Assembly: GCA_035528395.1 (NCBI GenBank)
Contig: DATKYR010000218.1
Coordinates: 62,001 to 126,000 of the forward strand
Source: NIOZ-UU13 sp035528395
Lineage (GTDB): Bacteria > Planctomycetota > Phycisphaerae > Sedimentisphaerales > Anaerobacaceae
Direction of reading: 5' to 3'
Length of the DNA stretch: 64,000 bases
The translations under genes and the position numbers were made by a program. The number at the start of each line of letters is the position of its first letter. The stretch's first letter is position 1. Below are positions 26,209 to 35,900 of the stretch, in pieces. The notes beneath the pieces are model-generated. The model did not search any database. It worked only from the letters and a program-made list of their open reading frames with translations, and had not been told where the DNA came from.

Positions 26209-28512
26209 TCAATTCAAGGCCAACCGATGGCCGGATTCTATCATTTTACTCTGTAAGACCAATAGTCCTATGCCTAATTGTGGATCGGCATCTATTGTTT
26301 CCCGGCTCGTCCCGCACCAATTAGGCGTGAGCCTACTCGTCTCTGCGAAGTGCTTCGCCGAAGCAGGAAGCTCAATTGGTGCGGGATAGACCTTAAGAGC
26401 GTTGTTTCGGCGGTCTTTTACGGCTGATTCATTCTCCTTTTGCACGTTGGCCATCTTCCGCAGCTCGTCACTTCGTAGTTTCACATTAACATCCGGCAAG
26501 AGACCCCAATTTTCGCTGCCCGGCTTTATATCCTCGTCCCGGCTTTTTATCCTTTGTCCCGAAGGTAAATAATAATACGCTGTTGTGTATTTTAGTGTTG
26601 CACCCCCGCCGAGATGGCTCACTATTGATTGCACACTGCCTTTGCCATAGCTTCTTTCACCGACAATAGTCGCCCTGTTATGCTTTGGTTCCTGCAATAC
26701 CCCTGCTAAAATTTCTGCAGAGCTCGCTGAAGAATGGTCTATGAGTACGACCATCGGGTAGTCAGGATGCGTTTTTTCCTTGTTCGCAGATATATAAGTC
26801 GGCATCCCACATCGTGGTTGTATTCTCGCTATCAATCCTTCTTCTATGAACCTGTCTGCTATTTCGATCGCACTATTCAAAAGCCCGCCCGGATTGGAAC
26901 GCAGGTCAAGAATCAATCCCTTTAATCCCTGCGATTCGAGCCGGGCAAGTATTTTATCGAAATCGCCGACTGTTCTGGAATTAAAGCCGCTGATGCGAAT
27001 GTAACCAATTTTGTTCCGAGCATCAATCATATACCGCCATCCACCCGTTTCGCTCCTTTGCCAGCCGCGGACTGAAGGAACGACTATGTTGGTTCTGCGT
27101 AAGGTAATGTCCCTTTCTTTATGTTCGTCCTGGCGTTTAATCGTCAGAGTCACTTTTGTGCCTTCCGGGCCGGCAATACTCTGAGCCACACAGTTAGGAG
27201 GCATCTCGCTTGTCTGGAGACCATCTACCGCCTTTATTACATCCCCGGCCTCAATACCGGAATGGTATGCCGGCGTATCAGGCAATACGCTTATCACCTT
27301 CGGAGACTCCTGTTTTTTCGAGAACCTTATGCCAATCCCTGTAAACTGATTGGTTAATGCTTTATTAAAATTCTGTGCCTGGCTTGGCCAGCAAATAACA
27401 GTGTAAGGGTCAAGTGCAGACAACGCTCCCTTTGCAAACTGTGTAATCAGCAACTCCGGCGGTAACCTTCCCCCCCCAGGGGGCGATTCGCTCAGTGCTA
27501 AGACTCGTTCAAAAACATCTATGAGCTCATCCTTCTTCATAGCTGCCGGTGATTGGTTCACTTCATCCAATATCGCTGCCAGGCTTCTCTGTATAACCTT
27601 ATATTGAGTATCTCGTATCTTATACCTCATTTCAAGATGTGAATTGCTCATCACTTCCGCCAACAATTTGCAGCGATTGACAGCTTTGATTGTCATCCTG
27701 CGATAATCAACAATGTTAACGTAACTGGAATCCAGATAGTCCACGGCGTTAAGGAACATTTGTTTTTCTATGCCTGCATAACGCTCTTGGCAGCTCTGGC
27801 ATGGGCTGTCTTGAAGGAATGCCAAAATCTCGGCCTTGGCCAGAAGCTGTTTCGCATAGTCCGAGTACTTCTTGTCGTCTTTGTACATCTGCTCCAGCTT
27901 GCTATAGCAGATTTTGTACGCATCGAGCCATCTGCCTTTTGACTCGAATTCGGCAGCGATGCGTTCGGCCTGCCGGACGGTTTGTCTGACAAGAATATCA
28001 TTGAGCAAAGCCTGTTCCTGCTCTTTGCTGGAATACTCCAATGCCTTCGATGTAACTTCTAAAACTTTACTGACGTCATTAATGTCTTTTGGAAAACCCT
28101 TCTGTCGAAGTTTTTCAAGCTTACTTATCTGCTCTCGATAGGCAACATTTTGGGACGCCCTGCGCCGGGCCTTTATGGCCATATATTCATCAATAATTGT
28201 CTCAAGCTGCCCGAGACCTTTGCTTTCAACAGCGGCCGATTTGCGAACAATCTCCCGGGCACTTTCGAAATCGCCTCTGCGAATCTCCTCGCAGACCGAG
28301 TCAATCGCTGATGCTGCTGCGGGTGTCTCGTCCGTAACGTGAGCAGCCCCGATAAATCGGGGCTGAGGCGGCGTGCTCCCGGCAGCTATGTTGGTGTGTG
28401 CGCACAAGGCCGCGAAGAGCACAATCAACATTGGCCGGCCTGCCGAAACGTGACCTCGGCACGGCCTGAAGGCAGACGACCTATAATGTTTATCGTGGTC
28501 AGGACCCGACAT
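26209..28512 (-). CDS. S41 family carboxy-terminal processing peptidase with PDZ domain
   Basis: A 767-residue exported serine peptidase. A signal-like segment (MLIVLFAALCAHTNIAAG) follows an Arg/His-containing head, and AGGAGG 6 nt before the ATG fixes the start. Residues 50-340 are a helical domain; a PDZ domain follows (FTGIGIRFSKK...VISVLPDTPAYHSGIEAGDVIKAVDG), then the protease core with GYIRISGF, GLILDLRSNPGGLLNSAI, the Ser motif SSASSAEILAG (about 594-604) and the catalytic Lys of GERSYGKGSVQ (about 624). It should cut proteins near their C-termini in the periplasm. The last about 60 residues are family-atypical: codons 710-734 are made of an inserted palindromic repeat. It ends 174 bp from the small basic protein gene. 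Confidence 0.93.
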   Translation of the reverse strand: MSGPDHDKHYRSSAFRPCRGHVSAGRPMLIVLFAALCAHTNIAAGSTPPQPRFIGAAHVTDETPAAASAIDSVCEEIRRGDFESAREIVRKSAAVESKGLGQLETIIDEYMAIKARRRASQNVAYREQISKLEKLRQKGFPKDINDVSKVLEVTSKALEYSSKEQEQALLNDILVRQTVRQAERIAAEFESKGRWLDAYKICYSKLEQMYKDDKKYSDYAKQLLAKAEILAFLQDSPCQSCQERYAGIEKQMFLNAVDYLDSSYVNIVDYRRMTIKAVNRCKLLAEVMSNSHLEMRYKIRDTQYKVIQRSLAAILDEVNQSPAAMKKDELIDVFERVLALSESPPGGGRLPPELLITQFAKGALSALDPYTVICWPSQAQNFNKALTNQFTGIGIRFSKKQESPKVISVLPDTPAYHSGIEAGDVIKAVDGLQTSEMPPNCVAQSIAGPEGTKVTLTIKRQDEHKERDITLRRTNIVVPSVRGWQRSETGGWRYMIDARNKIGYIRISGFNSRTVGDFDKILARLESQGLKGLILDLRSNPGGLLNSAIEIADRFIEEGLIARIQPRCGMPTYISANKEKTHPDYPMVVLIDHSSASSAEILAGVLQEPKHNRATIVGERSYGKGSVQSIVSHLGGGATLKYTTAYYYLPSGQRIKSRDEDIKPGSENWGLLPDVNVKLRSDELRKMANVQKENESAVKDRRNNALKVYPAPIELPASAKHFAETSRLTPNWCGTSRETIDADPQLGIGLLVLQSKMIESGHRLALN
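26311..26385. repeat. 75-bp palindromic element inside the S41 peptidase coding sequence
   Basis: The outer arms CCCGCACCAATT (26311-26322) and AATTGGTGCGGG (26374-26385) are perfectly complementary over 12 bp, with a nested GCGAAG-TG-CTTCGC hairpin. A second copy lies at 50104-50171 in non-coding DNA upstream of csoR, matching over most of its length. Here the element is 75 bp, a multiple of three, and is read in frame as 25 residues near the C-terminus of the peptidase. Confidence 0.85.
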
Positions 28513-28862
28513 AAAGACCTCCTACCTGGATGAAAGTTTAAGCTCCTAAGATGACTATCGGTATATGCCAGGCCTGAAAATAGTACTTTTTATACTGCAA
28601 TCCCGGAAAGGACACTGGTGCCTGAAATTAAAGAAATTAGAGAAGGACGGATGCTCTATTTTGCAGGAGCGATAAAAGAAAGGTCTGGGAATCTTAAACA
28701 AGGAATACGAAACAGCCGCTTCAGACTTTCGGGTATTTTATTGCAAAAAAGACGTCTGTGTAATTTGTCGTTACCGGGATTGGTTATTATGTTTTATGTA
28801 GTCAAAAACCGTTTTTTTCCTGATGGCTATTCAATTATAGGGCAGAAATGGGGGCATCTTAA
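28513..28862. other. Divergent promoter region
   Basis: This 350-bp space separates the minus-strand S41 peptidase from the plus-strand TPR gene and should hold both promoters. A GTG-started 82-codon frame (28618-28866) overlaps the TPR start but has no homology signal and a poor ribosome site, so I do not call it a gene. Confidence 0.5.
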
Positions 28863-29831
28863 ATGACCTACAAGAACCAAGCAAATTTAATGGCTTTTAA
28901 AGGCAAAACTCGTTTCCTTATACTCGCAATTAGTTGTTTGGCGCTGCTTACGGGGAGCGTGGCCGGGGGAGAGCCGCAGCAGGCCAAAAGAAGTCTTTCG
29001 TGCAAGACTCTGAGAACAATGGCAAGAGTATATATGGCCTATGGAGAATACACAAAGGCACAACCGCTGGCGGAGCGGGCATTAACTTTAGCACAAAAAA
29101 ATTGCGAGCCCGATTCTGAAATTGCCATGTGTCTGATTGATTTGGCGACACTTTATAAGAATCAAAATAATCTGCTCGACGCTGAAAAGATGTGCAAGCT
29201 GGGTCTGGAGCTGCAGAAAAAGGCTCTTTATGAAAAGCATCCTTACGTGGCTTACACATTCAGAACTTTAGGGGCAATCTACCAGGAGCAGGGCAAGTAT
29301 GACAAAGCCGGTTCCGCTTTGGACGAAGCAATGGCTATTATGCTCGACAGTCATACTGAAAATGACAGGGCATTGGTCCCATTCTGGGTGGATATTGCCG
29401 GCCTCCTCGTTGCAAAGCGTGATTTCGAAGAAGCCGAAAGTTACTATCACAGGGCAATGGCCTTAATCAACATCAGTTACGGGCCGGAACACCTTTACAC
29501 GGCAAATGTCCTTGGTAGTGTAGCAAGACTTTATACGCTGCAGGGAAGGTACGACGAAGCAGAAGAGCTGATTGACCGTACGGTGGCAACACAGGAAAAA
29601 ATTTACGGTCCTGACAACCACCTTATAGCCCCGAGCTGGTTGACCAAAGCAAGAGTGTGTCAGGCAAAGGGCGACCACGTCCGTTCGGAGACATTGATTC
29701 AAAAGGCGCTGTCCGCGGTTAGAAAAACCGGCAACACGGCCATATACACAAAGCTCGAACAGCGTGCAGAAGAAATCCGTGCAGGCGGCCAGACCACATC
29801 CGGCCCGGTCGCAAAGGCCGTAGGTAGCTAA
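28863..29831 (+). CDS. Secreted tetratricopeptide-repeat protein
   Basis: A 322-residue protein with a signal peptide (FLILAISCLALLTGSVAGG) followed by about six TPR units of roughly 42 residues, for example YMAYGEYTKAQPLAERALTL, YKNQNNLLDAEKMCKLGLEL, YQEQGKYDKAGSALDEAMAI and YTLQGRYDEAEELIDRTVAT. The spacing and sequence resemble kinesin-light-chain-type TPRs. It probably acts as a periplasmic protein-interaction scaffold; partner unknown. The ATG at 28863 is the first; an internal ATG at 28890 would give a shorter head. It ends before a strong hairpin that separates it from the convergent tpsA gene. Confidence 0.85.
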   Translation: MTYKNQANLMAFKGKTRFLILAISCLALLTGSVAGGEPQQAKRSLSCKTLRTMARVYMAYGEYTKAQPLAERALTLAQKNCEPDSEIAMCLIDLATLYKNQNNLLDAEKMCKLGLELQKKALYEKHPYVAYTFRTLGAIYQEQGKYDKAGSALDEAMAIMLDSHTENDRALVPFWVDIAGLLVAKRDFEEAESYYHRAMALINISYGPEHLYTANVLGSVARLYTLQGRYDEAEELIDRTVATQEKIYGPDNHLIAPSWLTKARVCQAKGDHVRSETLIQKALSAVRKTGNTAIYTKLEQRAEEIRAGGQTTSGPVAKAVGS

Positions 29832-29857
29832 ATTACCACCCTCAATATAGACCATAA

Positions 29858-29893
29858 AAAATAAGCCCGCCCCTTTTGGGGACAGGCTTATTT
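29858..29893. terminator. Bidirectional hairpin terminator
   Basis: AAATAAGCC-(C)GCCCC-TTTT-GGGGAC(A)-GGCTTATTT forms a strong stem-loop in the 102-bp gap between the converging TPR and tpsA genes. A-rich and T-rich flanks on both sides fit termination in both directions. Confidence 0.75.
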
Positions 29894-29933
29894 GGTTAAA
29901 CAATCAATAATCCGTTGCTTCTAATTCACATTA

Positions 29934-32900
29934 TCATTCGCCGAAAGTTTCGCCGCTTTCCAGACGTGTTGCAACAAATGCGGCGATGTTGCTGTTATCG
30001 CTGCTCGTTATGCCTGTGCCGTATTTTTCCATGATAAAGGCGACAGAATCACCGTCACCTACCGGCGAACCCATTTCAGCGTCCAGAACAGCGATATATC
30101 GAACTAAAGCATCGATGTATTCTATTGCTGTAGCATACTGTGTGCCATCGTTGACGCGTCCTGCGAATGCTGTAACAATCGAGGCAGCCACTTCCGGCGT
30201 GAACGGTGCACCAGCCGGTGCCAGCTCGTTAAACACCTGATTCAACGCAGCCATCCCGGACCCGTCTTCATCGCTCAAAATTTCCGCAGCGTTAAGGAGC
30301 CTTGCGCAGCTATCGCACGGCTGGATATTCGTGTTAAGGGCGAAAGAATTTGCAAGGGACACTTGAATAGTGTCTGACGGAATTCCAAGCTCCGCGGACG
30401 CTGCAGCAACCAGAACAGGACAGCCTGCCAATCCTAATGTCAGCCTTTCAACTGCCTGACCTGCTTCCTCATAAAGAGGAGCTGGAGGCGACGGATCTTC
30501 AAGGACCCAGGCCCTGCCGTCCGTGATAGCGGGATTGTCGAGGCCGGCACCGCGGAGTATATAGTCACCACCGATGAAGTCCTCAAAGGCCGCTATCGCG
30601 GCGGGGTCGTAGACAAAGGGCAACCGGCCAACAGCCTGGAACAGCCATTCGGTTATACGAGATACAACCTCCAGCCTGTCAACATTGATGAACCTGCCTT
30701 GCTGTTCTACAGTTTCCACTTCCGCTTCCGGTGTCTCGCCAAATTCTCCTAATGTAACAGTGTCATAGGCATCGATAACCATAGTTCCCTGTGGTTCAAA
30801 TTCGGGTTCTTCACCGTTGCCATTGACGCTGACATCACGGAGGCCATTCACTCTGGGGTTAGACATAATGCTGACCGACCCGCTGAAATCGACGTCTCCT
30901 TCTGTGCTCGCCAGGTAGATTGCCACATCAATAGGTTCGCCTTCGTCCCTGAGGACCCCACCGATAGTTGCAGTCAGAGGGTCACCATCATCTAATAAAC
31001 CAATAGCCGCACGGTCATCTGTACCAGCATAACCGTCTCCAACATCATCTCCATCTCCAAGAGTAGGCAGGTACATTCCCTCGGCTATTAGTTCGGAACC
31101 CGTCCCTAACTTCAAGTCATCCTTGCTTATAATCACGATTGCCGCTTTCTTAGTCTCATCCTCAGGCAGCTTAACACCGATGTCGTCCGCCTGGACAGAA
31201 GAGCCCTCAACGTATATATTCAGGGTATCGTCGTCACCACCGGGCGAGAATATCTTGCCGTTATCTGCGATAACTGAAACTCCGCCGCCTTCTGCATCAA
31301 CCCAACCATCGCTCTGGTATCCAGGGGAAAAATCGCCGGCTATCAATTCATAGCCTTCGGCGATGCTTATGTCGCCGTTAAGGGCATGCAGACGGATGTC
31401 TCCAGTATCAGATTCCATCCTGTCGTCGCGTGGATCGGAACCGGGGTTGATAGAGTTCGTACGAAGAGTAAGGTTTTGACCTGCGGTCATTGTTATATCA
31501 TATTCTGCATCTGCCATCTTGAGTGAAATATCACGTTCGGCAGATAATGTCATTGCGCCATTGTATGCAGTCAGGTATCCGCCTTTGTCAAACTCGGCAG
31601 TGCCATATTCATCTTCACCGATTTCTACGGCGTGAGGAGCAAGGCCGCCAACGAGGATATCCTGACCGGCTGTCATGAGAATGTTTCCATTCTGGGCTTC
31701 AGCCATCTTGAGTTTAATATCGTTACCTGCAAGCATTGTCAGGTCGCCATTTGCCCATACTCCACCAGCTTTGGAGACGTTGAGGACGTCCTCGGCGGTT
31801 GTGCCGAAAAATCGAGAGCCCATATTGTAGCCATCGCTGTCATATACATTAGCCGCGAGGGTGGGGAAGACGCCCCCGATAAGGATATCATGACCTGCAT
31901 CCATTAGCATCTGTCCGCCTGAGCCTGCCCACTTGGCCTTAATATCGTTATCTGCAAGCAGTGTCATATCTCCACTCGAAGAGATGTTTCCGCCCTGAGT
32001 GATGGTAACGACCTCATCGAGGAGGTTGCCCTTGACTCTGACGGCGGGTGCGATGACGCCAGCGGCTATGTCCTGGCCGGCGGTCATATTCATGTTTCCG
32101 GACGAATAACCGGCAGACTTAAAAGAGATGCCACCGTTTGTTGCCGTCAGTGTCATATTTCCACCGTATGTATTGACATTTCCGCCGAAGTACACAAGGT
32201 CGCCTACCTCTTCAAGGTCGCCATTTAGCAGCTCAAGGGCGATACTTACTGGTTCGAGGTCATAAACGCGTTTGAGGTTTCCGATGGTGATGTTACCATT
32301 ATCCGCAGTCATATCCATATTTCTGTTTGAAGATGCGTTGCCAACGGCAATATTATCCACTGCCTTCACATCCAAAGCTCCAGCTCCATCGGAACCCAGG
32401 TCGCCACCGACAATAACGTCACTACCAGCTTGAACATTCAAGTCACCATAGCCATAGAGAGATGTTTCGGTATATACTCCCGGTATAAGCCCCGGCATTC
32501 CCGGATAGTCATCTGGATTGACCTGCTCTGTCTCTACTCCGACGACCACATCGCCATTAACAGCGTGAATCAGGATGCCGTCTGCCGCCTCGGTATTGTT
32601 ATTGAGGTTGACATTGCCGGCAGCCTCGACCAGGTCGCCAAGCAGATAAGTTGTCGAGTCTGAAGATGAAATCGTTATATCTCCGGTGGAAGTGAGGCTG
32701 CCGTGGGCATAAACTGAATCTTCAGCGTTCAGTGTCAGGTCTCCATCCACCGTAACATTGCCTGGTGAGCCATCTGTGGGGTCATCCCAGTGGTTATCGA
32801 CATCAGCAGAGCCTAATATTATGTCGTCTCCGGCTTCAATAGTCAGATTGCCGTTGCTGACTATTCTTTTGTCTGCTGCTAACACTACATCATCTCCGGC

Positions 32901-35900
32901 ATCGAGCTTTCTGTCGGCCGCAATAGAGGTGCTGGCGTAGAGCAAGATGTCTCCACCAGCTGTAACGTACGTAGTAGTATCAGGATTTATAGGGTCATAA
33001 GAAACACCGCCGTTAAGAAGTATTCGGCTATTTATCGCGTCTATTTTGACATCGTTGTTTAGACTTTTGATGGTTCCCGAAGCGTGCTCCAGCGTGCCGG
33101 CATCGGGACCAATTTCATCTCCATCATCATTAGAAGTCAGGTTCAGGAGTTCTTTCGAGTAGATATCTCCGTCGAGCAAGACAAAGGCGTTACCTGTAAT
33201 CGCCAATTCGCCATCTTCAACCCTGACTTCTTTGGTGGATACGGAATAATCACCGGAACCAAGTGGCCCATCAAAACCGCCAACCATAAGCAGGGTGCCT
33301 GTGCTTGTCTTGTGCACTGAGGCATTCGCAGTAAGCTTGCCGGTCCCACCAGCAATTAAACGCTGCCAGTATAGGCCTGTACCATCGGCTGTAACGGCAT
33401 CTTCAAGCGTCAAGTCGCCGTTACTGGTGGTAGCATCGCCACCCAGTACTATTCCACTGTTACCGCCAAGGTTCAGGCTGCCGTCTGTGGTCTTATTGAT
33501 ATGACCGTCCGCATCCAGCGTACCGGCATATGCATCGAATCTCTGGCCGCCTGTGCCGTTAGCGGTTACATCATCCTCAAATGTAATAGTATCGGATGAG
33601 GCAAGGCCGCTGCCGGTCACATCGCCGCTGAGTGTTATACCATCATCGCCGGCAAGAGTCATATTGCCTGAGGTGCTCTTATCTATATTCTTCTCCGCTA
33701 TCAGCAACCCGTTTACGGATTCTATTCTCTGGTTCGCGTGAGCATCAGTGCCGTTGGCTACGACTTTATCTTCAAAGATTAAATCGCCATCGTGGGTTTC
33801 TACGTTACCGGCAAGGTATATCTCGGAGTCCACATCACCACGACCGCCATCAAGCGTAAGGCTGCCGTCCGTCGTCTTGATTATATCTTCTTCAGCCACC
33901 AGGTCATTACCCCAGCTATGCCATGCGGTGCCGGCATCAAATCTCTGATCACCGATACCGTTGGCTGTAACGGCATCTTCAAAGGTCAAATCGCCATCGT
34001 GGGTTTCTACGTTACCGCCAAGCTCTATACCCTCATCGCCGCCAAGGTTTAGCTTGCCGTCCGTCGTCTTGGCGATACTCATATCTGCATCCAGAGCACC
34101 TAATCCGGCATCGAATCTCTGGTCTTCGGCATCGCCTGTGCCGTCAGCGGTTACATTGTTCTCAAAGACAATACTATCGCCTGATTCCATGCCGGTGCCG
34201 GTCACATTACCGCCAAGCTCTATACCATCATCGCCGGCAAGGGTAAGCGAGCCGGCAGTACTCTTGTCTATATCGGCACCATTCTCAGCAACCAGTTTTC
34301 CTGAGCCGGCATCGAATTCCTGACTGCCTACACCATCAGCGGTAACATCATAGTCAAATATTATACCGCTGCCTGTGGACAGGATATCACCAGCCACATT
34401 ATTTGTAGTGCCTTGAAGGTGAATTATACCTTGAGCTTTTAAATTACCTTCTACATCAAGACTGTCCTCTATGGTCAAAGGACCGGCTTGAACCCAGACG
34501 GAATCGCCGATACCACTTATACCATCGAGATCCACAAGGGTATCACCAGCAAGGGTAAGCCCACCATCTCCGGTTTTGGTTATGGGGGAGATGGTATCCT
34601 TTGCCCAAAGTGTTCCCTGGCCGGCGTCAAAGGTCTGAGCAACACCCGCATCAGCAGTAACCTCACCCCAAAGTGTTATACCATCTCTGGCGAGAATATT
34701 ACCGCCAGCTTCGATGCCACCGTTCGTGGGGTTGATAGCAGTGAGAGATATACTGCCGTTAGTAGCGATTACATTTTCGGTCACGAACACTTTGCGGTTA
34801 TTCGAAATTACATTGATGTTACCGGTATACGGGTCGGTCGCGTTCGAGGTCAACGCCATGGCTGTTATATCGCGCTCCACGTCATGACCCTGAAGCGCGA
34901 CGTCGGTAAAAGCCGTAGCTCCTATTGACGCCCACTGGTCAGCAGCATTTTCATTTTTCCCCATAAAGCCCATAGTAAAAAACTGTTGACTATCGACCGC
35001 TGCTACTGAGCCATTGTAGCTCACCAATGTAAGGTCTGTGTTGTTCTGATTGCCGAACGTATAATCAACCAGATTTAACGGGTCTGCCTGCTTCATTGTC
35101 AGCGAAGTCGGTGGTAAAGTATCTTTCACTGTTATTTTAACGCCATCCGGGCCCCACGGACCTTCTGTTGTTATTTCTCCACCCGCGGCTTCAATTGTCA
35201 GTGAACCATGGCCAAAGAGGTCCATTTTCCCGGCAGGAGGCTCATCATATCCGCCCGAACCGAAAGCATCTATTAAAATAACGTCATGGCTGGCATAGAG
35301 CGTTTTACCTTCGGCCACATCGATATATCCCCAATATCCCTCAGACCCATTAACGCTCATCATCATCAATTCACCAAAGTCCCAATCTTCACTTGTACGT
35401 CCGGTTATCGTCAGGTCGCCGCCATTGGCTCTTACATCCTCATAGAGCTTGATGAGATTACCTGCAATATCTACGTCACCCTCGGCAGTAATGGCACCTT
35501 TGGCAATCACATCGCCACCGTACTGTAAATCTGCATCAGCCTTCAGGGTTAACGTGCCGCCTGCATCTGCCGATGTTGGGGTCTTATAAAGATTGATATT
35601 GTCAACAGCCGTAGCTGTGATATTTCCGCCAGCTATGAGTGTTCCGTGGGCGTAAATATCATCTCCGGCAGTAAGTATCAGGTCACCGTCTGATGTAACT
35701 TTCCAGGCAGAGCCAACCGCTTGAGTAGTTTCGTGGGTAGCGACGTCAGTAACGCCGAATATTATGTCGTCGCCTGCCTCTACAGTCAAAGCCGCACCAT
35801 ATCCATAAAACTCCAAGTGATTGCCGGCCGCCGCTAAAACTACGTCGTCGCCGGCATCGAGTTTTCTGCCGCCTTGGCCATGGCCATAAATATAAGTGCC

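Noticed and set aside
28618..28866. 82-codon GTG-started frame before the TPR gene
   Set aside because: Poor start signals, no domain, overlaps the TPR start; probably promoter DNA.
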